A stretch of DNA of 23,662 nucleotides. Origin: an uncultured Bacteroidales bacterium. GTDB lineage: Bacteria > Bacteroidota > Bacteroidia > Bacteroidales > UBA932. The DNA lies in NCBI GenBank assembly GCA_934675095.1, contig CAKUPC010000030.1, forward strand, positions 1 to 23,662, written 5' to 3'. Each line of letters begins with the position of its first letter. The stretch's first letter is position 1. Under the pieces are notes generated by a model. That model saw nothing but the letters and a program-made list of their open reading frames with translations, was not told the origin of the DNA and made no database searches. Position numbers and translations under genes: made by a program. This document shows, in pieces, positions 9,127 to 17,395 of this stretch.

Positions 9127-9160
9127 TTCGGACATCGGTCAGGAAGTATCGGTGTCCGGA
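9127..9160 (+). promoter_or_regulatory. Hairpin at the 5' end of the GH88 operon leader
   Basis: CGGACATCGGT (9129-9139) pairs with ATCGGTGTCCG (9148-9158) as an 11-bp stem with two G-U pairs and an 8-nt loop, CAGGAAGT. One wobble pair and one further pair extend it to 9127-9160. It begins where transcription from the -7 box at 9117 should start and ends 34 nt before the GH88 ATG. Possible roles are an mRNA-stabilising 5' stem, or a DNA operator at +1. It lacks a following U-run, so it is not a normal terminator. Confidence 0.5.
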
Positions 9161-9194
9161 CGACAGAACATTAACAACGCTAAAGCGAGATTTT

Positions 9195-10451
9195 ATGACT
9201 TTCAGAAAAATCACGGCGGCAGCTGCGGCAGTCTTTTTCGCCGCCTTTGCCGTTTCCTGCTCGGCAGACCGTCACCTTTGGATTGACAACGCCATAGAGA
9301 CGGCTTCCGTTCAGCTAAAATCCACGGCAGATACTCTTCGCGGCACGGAGCGTTTTCCCCGCACCATCTGGTCTGCGTGGAACATAGATTTTCTTGTGGA
9401 GCAGCTCGGCCCGTCGGTGCTGAACCGTGTTGACTCCCTCCGCAAGAACCCTTCTCCTGATAAGGTGGGTACACTTCGCGTGTGCAACGCCTACGACTGG
9501 ACCAGCGGCTTTTTCCCCGGTTCTCTTTGGCTCGCATACGAGCTGACCGGTGATGAACGCCTCCGTGAGGATGCCGCTGAATATACCAATGAGATCCTGC
9601 CTGCGACCTGCTACACAGGTACTCATGACCTCGGCTTTATGGTCGGATGCAGCTACGGCAACGCTTACCGCATAGCCCCGAATGATTCTCTCAAGACGCT
9701 TCTCATCCGCACTGCGGACAATCTCGCGTCCCGTTTCAATCCCGAGATCGGAGCAATCCGCTCATGGGACTTCGGCCCATGGAATTTTCCTGTCATCATA
9801 GACAATATGATGAACCTCGAACTTCTCTTCAACGCATCGAAACTTACTGGAGATAGTCGCTACAAGGACATCGCAGTAAAACACGCTGACAAGACCATGG
9901 CCAATCATTTCCGCCCGGACATGACGAGCTGGCATGTGGTGAGCTATAACAGTGACGGCTCCGTTGAAACAAAACAGACTTTTCAGGGGCATGACGACAA
10001 CTCGGCCTGGGCGCGCGGGCAGGCGTGGGGCGTTTATGGCTACACTGTCTGCTACCGTGAGACCGGTGATGTGAAATACCTCGACTGGGCGAGGAAGATT
10101 GCAGACATGATTATGTCCCGAGTCACTACCGAGGACCGCATTCCTTATTGGGACTATGACGCGCCCGGTCTTCCGGACACCCCGCGCGACGCTTCTGCGG
10201 CCGCCGTCACCGCTTCCGCTTTTCTGGAACTCTGCGGCTATGTCGTTGACGGAAAGAAATATCATGACTACGCGGAGACCATTCTCCGTAGCCTCTCTTC
10301 GCCGGAGTATCTCGCGGAGCCGGGCACGAACTGCGGATTCATTCTCAAGCATTCCACGGGTTCTCTTGCGCACGGCTCAGAGATTGATGTTCCGCTGAAC
10401 TATGCAGACTATTACTTTTTAGAGGCACTGAAGCGTTTAAGGGACGAATAA
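9195..10451 (+). CDS. GH88 unsaturated glucuronyl hydrolase (lipoprotein)
   Basis: Hydrolyses the 4,5-unsaturated uronic acid from the non-reducing end of lyase products, by hydration of the double bond. The 418-aa protein has a lipoprotein signal with lipobox AVSC (Cys22; mature start SADRH) and one (alpha/alpha)6 domain typical of GH88. Catalytic Asp candidates are D145 in THDLGF and D203 in IIDNMMNLELLF, matching the two Asp residues of characterised UGL (spacing 58 here, about 61 there). QGHDDNSAWARGQAWG (264-279) is the conserved H/W/R-containing substrate loop. Length is normal. It is the first gene of a plus-strand operon that continues with a PL12 lyase 75 bp downstream. In GAG loci this step follows desulfation; sulfate tolerance cannot be read from the sequence. 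Confidence 0.93.
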   Translation: MTFRKITAAAAAVFFAAFAVSCSADRHLWIDNAIETASVQLKSTADTLRGTERFPRTIWSAWNIDFLVEQLGPSVLNRVDSLRKNPSPDKVGTLRVCNAYDWTSGFFPGSLWLAYELTGDERLREDAAEYTNEILPATCYTGTHDLGFMVGCSYGNAYRIAPNDSLKTLLIRTADNLASRFNPEIGAIRSWDFGPWNFPVIIDNMMNLELLFNASKLTGDSRYKDIAVKHADKTMANHFRPDMTSWHVVSYNSDGSVETKQTFQGHDDNSAWARGQAWGVYGYTVCYRETGDVKYLDWARKIADMIMSRVTTEDRIPYWDYDAPGLPDTPRDASAAAVTASAFLELCGYVVDGKKYHDYAETILRSLSSPEYLAEPGTNCGFILKHSTGSLAHGSEIDVPLNYADYYFLEALKRLRDE

Positions 10452-10526
10452 AGGCGATATGCGGCCTTGCGCCCCATCCTTTTGTTCATCCTCATAACAT
10501 ATAACATAATTAAGACAGATAACACG

Positions 10527-12533
10527 ATGGAAATCAATAGAATAATACTTTCGTTTGCGGTACTTGCCTTTTCGGCGGGCACTCTCGGAGCACAGGAACT
10601 CCGGCATGAGGTGTTTGACATGCTTGACCTTGACAGACCGGGACTTGAAAAGGTCAAGGCGGCGCACGGGAGCGGCGACGATTCGACGGCTGCGGTGAAT
10701 CTTCTTGAATACTACCGGGGACGACAGGGCATCTGTACGCCGGAAATCCGCGACGTGAAAAAGGTCAAGATAAACAAGGAACAGCAGAAATGGGCCGACG
10801 ATGCGCTTCAGCACACGTTCTTTGTCCACAAGGGCTACCAGCCTTCGTTCAACTACGGCGAGGACATAGACTGGAAATACTGGCCGGTTCAGGACAACGA
10901 GCTTCGCTGGCAGCTCCACCGCCACAAGTGGTTCACGCCGATGGGCTATGCCTACAGGGTGAGCGGCGACGAAAAGTATGCGAAGGAATGGGTGCATCAG
11001 TATATGGACTGGATCAGGAAGAATCCTTATGTGAAAATCAGCAAGTCGGAATATGAAATCACGCAAGACTCTCAGCTGAAGGCCGATGCCGAGAACGCCC
11101 GCTATGCGTGGCGTCCGCTTGAGGTGAGCCACCGTCTTCAGGACCAGTGCCTCCAGTTCCAGCTTTTTGTTGATTCCCCTTATTTCACTCCGGAGTTCCT
11201 GACGGAATTTCTCGTGAACTACCACCGGCATGCCGTCCACATCATGGGCAACTGGTCGAAGCAGGGCAATCACCTTCTTTTCGAGGCGCAGAGAATGCTC
11301 TATGCCGGATCTTTCTTCCCGGAGTTCAAGGAAGCCGGTCTCTGGAGGCAGAGCGGCGTTGACATTCTCAACCGGGAAATCGGCATACAGGTACTTCCAG
11401 ACGGCGGCGACTACGAGCTTGACCCCCACTACCATCTCGCCGTGATTCAGATATTCCTCAAGTCCCTGCGCATAGCCGACCTGAACGGATACAGAGACGA
11501 TTTCCCGCAGTCCTATCAGGACACCGTGGAGAGGATGATTGAATGGTATCTCAACATCTGCTTCCCGGACGGGACGAACCCTTGCTTCAGCGACGCGAAA
11601 GTCACCGGAAAGAAAGAACTCGCCCGCGACCTCAGACAGTGGGAGGATGTTTTTCCTGACAATAAGATGATTAAGTGGTTCGCTTCCGATGGCGCCGAAG
11701 GGTCACTCCCCGGCTATCTGTCAAAAGGTTTCACGGATTCCGGATTCTTCGTATTCCGCAGCGGATGGGGCGAGGACGCCGTCCAGATGGTAGTGAAGGC
11801 CGGTCCTGCAGGGGAGTGGCACGCTCAGCCGGACTACGGCACGTTCGAACTCTGGTACAACGGCAAGAACCTTTTCCAGGATTCCGGTTCTTATGTCTAT
11901 GAGGGTAAGGATCCGGAGGTTATGGAATGGAGGCGCTGGTTCAGGGCTTCCGCTCACCATAACACTCTCACTATGGACGGAAAGGATGTTGACAGGGTGG
12001 CTTCCGAGACTCTTCTTTGGCAGCCGGAGGGCAACATTCAGATTCTTGTGACCGAGCATCCGAGCTATCCTGGTCTCAATCACCGGCGTTCGATATTTTT
12101 CGTGAACAATGAATATTTCGTCATAGTCGATGAGGCCGTGGGACAGAAGAAAGGCTGGGTGAACCTCAACTGGCAGATGCCGAGGGGCAAGGTGGCGAAC
12201 AGCCGCGAGGACATGACCGCCTACACTGAGTTTGACGGCAGCAGCAACTTCATGTTCCGCTGCTTCGGCCCGGAAGGGATGAGCATGAAGAAAGAGCCGG
12301 GATGGCAGTCTTCCGCTTATAAAAAGAAGGTTCAGAGAATGCATATGTCCTTCAATGTCAAGAAGTCAGGGAATGAGCCGGTGAGGTATGTCACCGTCAT
12401 CCATCCTAAGGAAACTTCCGGTTATGAGACCATTTCCGCGAAGTTCACCGACAAGGGATTCAGCAATAGCGGAATGTCCCTTGAAGTGAAGGTCGGGAAA
12501 GGAAAGAAAGTCAAGCTTGGATATAAATTGTAG
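10527..12533 (+). CDS. Heparinase III-like polysaccharide lyase (PL12)
   Basis: Lyase cleaving low-sulfated or N-acetylated heparan sulfate by beta-elimination. I place the start at 10527 (668 aa) because it gives a clean type I signal peptide (NRIILSFAVLAFSAGTLGAQ), whereas the upstream in-frame ATG at 10467 adds 20 residues before it. The N-terminal toroid contains LDLDRPGLEKVK and a GNHLLFEAQ motif with N248 and H249. Y302 lies in ELDPHYHLA and H432 in WHAQPDYGTF. The catalytic Asn240, His241, Tyr294 and His424 of Pedobacter heparinase III, as I recall them, differ from these by a constant offset of 8, which strongly supports PL12. The C-terminal beta-sandwich carries SAHHNTLTMDGK. With a type I signal it is probably periplasmic, complementing the lipoprotein lyase encoded at 6739-8868. 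Confidence 0.92.
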   Translation: MEINRIILSFAVLAFSAGTLGAQELRHEVFDMLDLDRPGLEKVKAAHGSGDDSTAAVNLLEYYRGRQGICTPEIRDVKKVKINKEQQKWADDALQHTFFVHKGYQPSFNYGEDIDWKYWPVQDNELRWQLHRHKWFTPMGYAYRVSGDEKYAKEWVHQYMDWIRKNPYVKISKSEYEITQDSQLKADAENARYAWRPLEVSHRLQDQCLQFQLFVDSPYFTPEFLTEFLVNYHRHAVHIMGNWSKQGNHLLFEAQRMLYAGSFFPEFKEAGLWRQSGVDILNREIGIQVLPDGGDYELDPHYHLAVIQIFLKSLRIADLNGYRDDFPQSYQDTVERMIEWYLNICFPDGTNPCFSDAKVTGKKELARDLRQWEDVFPDNKMIKWFASDGAEGSLPGYLSKGFTDSGFFVFRSGWGEDAVQMVVKAGPAGEWHAQPDYGTFELWYNGKNLFQDSGSYVYEGKDPEVMEWRRWFRASAHHNTLTMDGKDVDRVASETLLWQPEGNIQILVTEHPSYPGLNHRRSIFFVNNEYFVIVDEAVGQKKGWVNLNWQMPRGKVANSREDMTAYTEFDGSSNFMFRCFGPEGMSMKKEPGWQSSAYKKKVQRMHMSFNVKKSGNEPVRYVTVIHPKETSGYETISAKFTDKGFSNSGMSLEVKVGKGKKVKLGYKL

Positions 12534-12583
12534 CCGCCCATTTTGTGGAGACGCAGTCCTAATTGCATGATTTGGATGACACT

Positions 12584-14251
12584 ATGACTTTGAATACCAA
12601 AAAGACGATTTCGGAAATGGCGAAGGGCGCGACACCGCTCCTCGCCGTTCCGTTTGCTGCCGCCGCTCTTGCCTCATGCGGGGAAAAGCAGCAGCCAAGG
12701 CAGCCGAACATACTTTTTATAATGACTGACGACCACACCACTCAGGCTATGTCCTGCTACGGTGGCCGTCTAATCGAGACTCCGAACATGGATCGTCTCG
12801 CCCGTGAGGGCATGCGCTTCGACAACTGCTATGCGACGAACGCGCTTTCCGGTCCCTCCCGCGCCTGCATCCTCACCGGCAAGTTCAGCCACGAGAACGG
12901 CTTCACGGACAATGCTTCACGTTTCAACGGTGACCAGCAGACATTCCCGAAGCTCCTGCAGAAGGCCGGCTACGAGACAGCGATGATAGGCAAGTGGCAC
13001 CTGATTTCAGAGCCTCAGGGCTTTGACTTCTGGAGCGTCCTCTCCGGGCAGGAGGAGCAGGGGGACTACTACAACCCGGGCTTCTGGGAAATGGGCAAGG
13101 AAATCACCGAGACGGGCTATGTCACTGATGCGATAACCTCCAAGGTCATTTCCTGGCTTGAGCGTCGCAACGATGAAAGTCGCGTTTCCGGCGGCCGGTC
13201 CGACAAAAAGCCGTTCTGTCTGATGTTCCACCACAAGGCTCCTCACCGCAACTGGATGCCTGCTCCGGAGCATCTCGGGCAGTTCAACGACACCGTGTTT
13301 CCGGAGCCTGACAATCTGTTTGACAACTACTCGGACCGTTGTCCCGCGGCGGCCGAGCAGGACATGAGCCTTGCCAAGACCTTTACCGAAGACTGGGACC
13401 TCAAGCTCATGACCCGCGAGGAGATGCTTGCTGCTCCGGACAACCGTCTGGCTAAAGTTTATTTCCGTATGCCGGAGGAGGCGCAGCACAAGTGGGATTC
13501 GGTCTATGCCGGACGCATCGCGGAGTACCGCAGCGGCCGTCTCAAGGGGCAGGAACTTGTGAGATGGAAGTATCAGCAGTATATGCAAGACTACCTTGCT
13601 ACGGTCCTTTCCGTTGACGAGAGCATAGGCAAGGTTCTCGACTATCTTGAGAAGACCGGCGAACTGGATAATACGATTGTCGTCTATACTTCCGATCAGG
13701 GTTTTTTCCTCGGCGAGCACGGCTGGTTCGACAAGCGTTTCATGTACGAAGAGTGCCAGAGGATGCCGCTTCTTGTCCGCTATCCTAAGGCAATAAAGGC
13801 CGGAACGGTTTCGGACGCGCTCTGCATGAACGTGGACTTTGCCCCGACTTTCCTCGACTACGCCGGCATCCCCGTTCCGTCCGATATTCAGGGCACCTCC
13901 CTTCGTCCTGTCATCGAAAACGACGGCGCTGCTCCGGCGGACTGGCGCGAGGCGGTATATTACCATTATTATGAGTACCCCGCCGAGCATTCGGTGAAGC
14001 GTCACTACGGCATACGCACGAAAGACTTCAAGCTCATACATTTCTACAACGACATCGACTGCTGGGAACTCTACGACGAGACGAAAGACTCTCGGGAGAT
14101 GCACAATGTCTATGATGCTCCGGAATATTCGGAGACACGAAAATATATGCTTTCGCTCATAGATTCCGTGCAGAGGTCGTATGGCGATGTTGACCCGTGC
14201 GAGAAAGAAAAAGTATTATTTAAGGGTGACAGACGGTATATGAAAAGATAA
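12584..14251 (+). CDS. S1-family sulfatase lipoprotein, candidate GlcNAc-6-O-sulfatase
   Basis: Arylsulfatase-type enzyme of 555 aa with lipobox ALASC (Cys32). Catalytic signature: SGPSRACILTG, whose Ser89 would be oxidised to formylglycine by an anaerobic sulfatase-maturing enzyme. Metal ligands and sulfate-site residues are visible: MTDDH (D49, D50), IGKWHL (K137, H139), FHHKAPHRNWMP, and YTSDQGFFLGEHGWFDKR with Asp-Gln and Lys. The FLGEHGWFDKR and HKAPHR patterns resemble the S1_11 group that includes B. thetaiotaomicron BT4656, a glucosamine-6-O-sulfatase; that subfamily call is from memory. I start at 12584 because the residues added by the ATG at 12563 (MHDLDDT) are acidic and unlike a signal n-region. 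It follows the PL12 gene by 50 bp and precedes the DUF3604 gene by 10 bp. Confidence 0.88.
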   Translation: MTLNTKKTISEMAKGATPLLAVPFAAAALASCGEKQQPRQPNILFIMTDDHTTQAMSCYGGRLIETPNMDRLAREGMRFDNCYATNALSGPSRACILTGKFSHENGFTDNASRFNGDQQTFPKLLQKAGYETAMIGKWHLISEPQGFDFWSVLSGQEEQGDYYNPGFWEMGKEITETGYVTDAITSKVISWLERRNDESRVSGGRSDKKPFCLMFHHKAPHRNWMPAPEHLGQFNDTVFPEPDNLFDNYSDRCPAAAEQDMSLAKTFTEDWDLKLMTREEMLAAPDNRLAKVYFRMPEEAQHKWDSVYAGRIAEYRSGRLKGQELVRWKYQQYMQDYLATVLSVDESIGKVLDYLEKTGELDNTIVVYTSDQGFFLGEHGWFDKRFMYEECQRMPLLVRYPKAIKAGTVSDALCMNVDFAPTFLDYAGIPVPSDIQGTSLRPVIENDGAAPADWREAVYYHYYEYPAEHSVKRHYGIRTKDFKLIHFYNDIDCWELYDETKDSREMHNVYDAPEYSETRKYMLSLIDSVQRSYGDVDPCEKEKVLFKGDRRYMKR

Positions 14252-14261
14252 TCAACAGAAT

Positions 14262-15884
14262 ATGGACAGACGAAAATTTTTGGAAATATCCGGCTGGTCG
14301 GTTCTCGGCCTTGCCGCATCGGGAAGTTTGCTGGAGTCGTGCAGTTCGCCGAAAGACGTGAAGAAGGTGGTGCCGTCGGCTTCGGGACTCAGGCTTTATT
14401 GGGGCGACCTCCACAACCACTGCAACATCACCTACGGGCACGGCGATATGCGCGACGCATTCGAGGCCGCGACAGAGCAGCTGGACTTCGTGAGCGTGAC
14501 TCCGCACGCGATGTGGCCTGACATCAACCTTCTGAACAGGGAGCCTCGCCTCAAGTGGGTCATCGGCTACCACACCGATGCCTTCAAGCGGCTGCGCCAT
14601 GGCGGTTATGAAAAGTACAGCGCGATGACCAGGGAATATAACCGTCCCGGCAAGTTCCTCACTTTCATCGGCTACGAGGCGCACAGCATGATTTACGGAG
14701 ACCATGTCGCGCTCCACAAAGACCTTGACGCACCGCTCGTGAACTGCACATCCATCGAGAACTGGAAGGACAAGTTCAAGGGGCAGGACGTATTCGTGAC
14801 TCCGCACCACATGGGCTATCAGGAAGGCTTCCGAGGCTACAACTGGAAATACTTCACCGAGGGCGGCCAGACCCCCTTCGTCGAGATGTATTCCCGCCAC
14901 GGACTTGCCGAAGGCGATATGGGCGACTATCCCTATCTTCATGACATGGGTCCGCGCAACTGGGAAGGCTCGATTCTCTACGGCCTGAAGCAGGGTCACA
15001 AGTTCGGTCTCATCGGCTCCACCGACCAGCACTCCGGCTACCCCGGCAGCTACGGCGACGGCCGCGTGGGCATACTCGCCCCGTCCCTCGACCGCGACTC
15101 CCTCTGGAACGGTCTCCGCAGCCGCCACACCTGCTGCGCGACCGGCGACAAGATTGCTGTTGACTTCCGCATCAACGACGCTCTGATGGGGGATGTCACG
15201 AGTGGAGACTGCCGGAGGATATATGTGAATGTGACAGCCGAGAGCTGCATCGACTATGTTGACATCGTGAAGAACGGCCGCCTCATCGCCCGCATGAACG
15301 GCCCGCTTCTTCCTGTGTATGAGCCGGCGGACCTTATCCGTTGTAAGATAAAGATGGAATATGGCTGGAACAGGGAAGAGAAATATGTCAGCTGGGACGG
15401 AAAGGTCAGCATCGACAAGGGACGTATCCTTTCTGTGACCCCGTGCTTCCGTGGCGCGGCCTTTACATCCCCGCAGGAGGGCGAGACCGAGTTCCGCACC
15501 CATGTGAACCGCATCCATGCAGTCACCGACAATTCCGCCGAGCTTGAGCTTTACACTTCAAAGAACCCGAACACGACCACGCCTTCGACTCAGGCTGTGA
15601 TTCTCGACGTGGAGATGCCTCTTGACGGAGTGATAACTTCGGACTTCAACGGAAGGCAGTTCAGCCACACTCTCGCGGAACTGCTCGAAGGCGGCCGCAG
15701 CCACTTTATGCGCGGCTGGCTCAGCGAGGCTGTGCTCTTCAACCGGGCGATGCCTGAGTCTTGCTGGAGCATCGAGCACTATATGGAGGACGACGGGAAG
15801 GAGACCGACTCCGACTGGTACTATGTGCGTGTGCGGCAGAAAGACGGGCAGTGGCTGTGGACTTCACCTATCTGGGTTGAATAA
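14262..15884 (+). CDS. DUF3604 protein, PHP-like metal-binding domain, Tat-type signal
   Basis: 540-aa protein of unknown function. The N-terminus DRRKFLEISG has the paired arginines of a Tat signal, then a hydrophobic stretch and LLESC (Cys27), an imperfect lipobox. The body reads as a PHP-type metal-dependent hydrolase: WGDLHNH (D49, H51, H53), D75 in LDFVSVTPHAMW with H82, E139 and H141 in FIGYEAH, H182 and H183 in VTPHHMGY, E208, H213 in MYSRHG, and D255 and H257 in GSTDQHSGY. Such a His/Asp set normally holds two or three metal ions for phosphoester or related hydrolysis. Tat export would fit metal loading in the cytoplasm. It lies 10 bp after one sulfatase and 2 bp before another, so it probably acts on the same glycan, but the reaction is not known to me. 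Confidence 0.85.
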   Translation: MDRRKFLEISGWSVLGLAASGSLLESCSSPKDVKKVVPSASGLRLYWGDLHNHCNITYGHGDMRDAFEAATEQLDFVSVTPHAMWPDINLLNREPRLKWVIGYHTDAFKRLRHGGYEKYSAMTREYNRPGKFLTFIGYEAHSMIYGDHVALHKDLDAPLVNCTSIENWKDKFKGQDVFVTPHHMGYQEGFRGYNWKYFTEGGQTPFVEMYSRHGLAEGDMGDYPYLHDMGPRNWEGSILYGLKQGHKFGLIGSTDQHSGYPGSYGDGRVGILAPSLDRDSLWNGLRSRHTCCATGDKIAVDFRINDALMGDVTSGDCRRIYVNVTAESCIDYVDIVKNGRLIARMNGPLLPVYEPADLIRCKIKMEYGWNREEKYVSWDGKVSIDKGRILSVTPCFRGAAFTSPQEGETEFRTHVNRIHAVTDNSAELELYTSKNPNTTTPSTQAVILDVEMPLDGVITSDFNGRQFSHTLAELLEGGRSHFMRGWLSEAVLFNRAMPESCWSIEHYMEDDGKETDSDWYYVRVRQKDGQWLWTSPIWVE

Positions 15885-15886
15885 AT

Positions 15887-17356
15887 ATGGATAAGAGATT
15901 GCTTATGGTGTCGCTTGGGGCGACTTTGATGCCGGCTGCGGCGTTTGCCTTGCCGGGAGATGTTGAGGCGGACGGCGAGGCCGTGGCTCAGAGCGGGCAG
16001 GGAAGGCCTAATGTGATTTGGATTATGACGGATCAGCAGTGGGCCGGGGCAATGAGCTGTGCCGGGAATGCTGACCTGAAGACTCCGAACATGGACCATC
16101 TGGCGAGCAGGGGAGTGCGCTTCGAGAACGCCTATTGTTCGATGCCGCTCAGCGGTCCGTCGAGGGCGGCGATGTTCACCGGGTATATGCCCTCGCAGAG
16201 CGGAATGGACGTGAACGAAAAGCCAATCGTGGATTCGCTGAGGCATAATACACTTGGACAACTTGTCGCCGACGCCGGTTACGACTGCGTTTATGCCGGG
16301 AAATGGCACGTCAATACAATCAGCATCCCTGACGGCGAGTTTGGCTTCCGCAACATCCACGACAACGGAGACCCGGGTGTGGCAGAAGCCTGCGTGGAGT
16401 ATCTTGAAAGCCGTGCCGCTCTTGCCGGTCCAGAACCGAAATCCGGAAAGGGAAACCGCCGCAATGGTGACGTTCCGCAAAAAAGTGCGGGCAAGCCATT
16501 CTTTATGGTCGCCTCTTTCGTGAACCCTCACAACATCTGCGAGTTCGCCCGCGGTCAGAAGACCCCTTATGTTCCGACTCCGAAGGCTGCGGTTGCCGAC
16601 TGCCCGAATCTTCCGGCCAATTTTGAAAAGGCTCCATACGACGCGAGCATCCTGGGTTATGAGCAGAGCCTCGACTACGCCCTCTATCCTTCCGTTGACT
16701 TCACGCCCGATGACTGGCGCCTCTACCGCAACGCCTATTTTCGCCTGATTGAGGCCGTGGATGCCGAAATAGGAAAGATTGTCGATGAAATTGACCGCAG
16801 GAACCTATGGGACAACACCGTGGTAATCTTCACTTCCGACCACGGAGACGGCGCCGGGGCGCACCGCTGGAACCAGAAGACCGCTCTCTATGAGGAAGTT
16901 TCCAATGTTCCTCTGATTGTATGCCTCCCGGGCGGCAAGAATGCCGGCAGGACGACGGCCGCTCTCGTAAACAACGGAATAGACATGATGCCTACCATCT
17001 GCGAGTGGACAGGGGCCGAACTGCCCGGGCATCGTCCCGGACGCAGTTTTGCCGCAGCCTCCGCCCTCAAGGACGACGGCCCGGATTTCATCATAACGGA
17101 GACCAACTTCAAGCAGACCTCCGGCACTTTCGGCTGGATGGTCCGCACCGCCCGCTACAAATATGTCCTCTACGACAAGGGCCGCTACCGCGAACAGCTC
17201 TACGACATGACCTCCGACCGTCTCGAAATGGTCAATCTCGCCGTAGAGTCCGCCTACGCCCCAATCCTTGACGAAATGCGCGCCGCCCTCCGCCACTGGC
17301 TCGAAACCACTCCCGGTCCGGAGCGCCGCCGCCACCTCAAGGCCATCCCCGAGTAG
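15887..17356 (+). CDS. S1-family sulfatase, periplasmic, specificity unassigned
   Basis: 489-aa arylsulfatase-type enzyme with a type I signal peptide (probable cleavage after AAAFA). The signature LSGPSRAAMFTG holds Ser89 as the formylglycine precursor, so it is serine-type like its neighbour. Metal and sulfate ligands: MTDQQ (D49, Q50), AGKWHV (K139, H141), FVNPHN (H215), TSDHGDGAGAHRWNQKT (D318, H319, K331). The end of the protein is a normal S1 C-terminal subdomain (YKYVLYDKGRYREQLYDM). It begins 2 bp after the DUF3604 stop and is the last gene of the plus-strand operon. In a heparan sulfate locus the remaining sulfates are 2-O on the uronate and N- or 3-O on glucosamine, so it may remove one of these. 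The sequence alone does not tell me which. Confidence 0.88.
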   Translation: MDKRLLMVSLGATLMPAAAFALPGDVEADGEAVAQSGQGRPNVIWIMTDQQWAGAMSCAGNADLKTPNMDHLASRGVRFENAYCSMPLSGPSRAAMFTGYMPSQSGMDVNEKPIVDSLRHNTLGQLVADAGYDCVYAGKWHVNTISIPDGEFGFRNIHDNGDPGVAEACVEYLESRAALAGPEPKSGKGNRRNGDVPQKSAGKPFFMVASFVNPHNICEFARGQKTPYVPTPKAAVADCPNLPANFEKAPYDASILGYEQSLDYALYPSVDFTPDDWRLYRNAYFRLIEAVDAEIGKIVDEIDRRNLWDNTVVIFTSDHGDGAGAHRWNQKTALYEEVSNVPLIVCLPGGKNAGRTTAALVNNGIDMMPTICEWTGAELPGHRPGRSFAAASALKDDGPDFIITETNFKQTSGTFGWMVRTARYKYVLYDKGRYREQLYDMTSDRLEMVNLAVESAYAPILDEMRAALRHWLETTPGPERRRHLKAIPE

Positions 17357-17395
17357 TCGATTCAAGCAACTTGTGATGAGTTTCTAAATTCCATG

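Noticed and set aside
8869..9194. Riboswitch or small RNA gene in the divergent intergenic region
   Set aside because: Apart from promoter elements and one simple hairpin, no known riboswitch core or terminator pair is recognisable.
10467..10526. Twenty extra N-terminal residues on the PL12 lyase
   Set aside because: They precede a complete type I signal peptide beginning at 10527, which is the more natural start.
10452..10526. Possible internal promoter or terminator between GH88 and PL12
   Set aside because: No TAnnTTTG box is present, and the GGCG/CGCC pairing is too short to call; the genes are better read as one operon.
10437..11435. A 332-codon minus-strand frame over the PL12 lyase gene, and a similar one at 13007-14104 over the first sulfatase
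   Set aside because: Both mirror strongly supported plus-strand genes and show no recognisable protein features.
14220..15518. A 432-codon open frame on the minus strand across the DUF3604 gene
   Set aside because: It is antisense to a well-supported gene, has no domain or signal features, and follows from GC-rich third codon positions that remove stops on the opposite strand.
17357..17395. Expected bidirectional terminator between the convergent sulfatase and membrane-protein genes
   Set aside because: No stable stem with a T-run is visible in these 39 bases.
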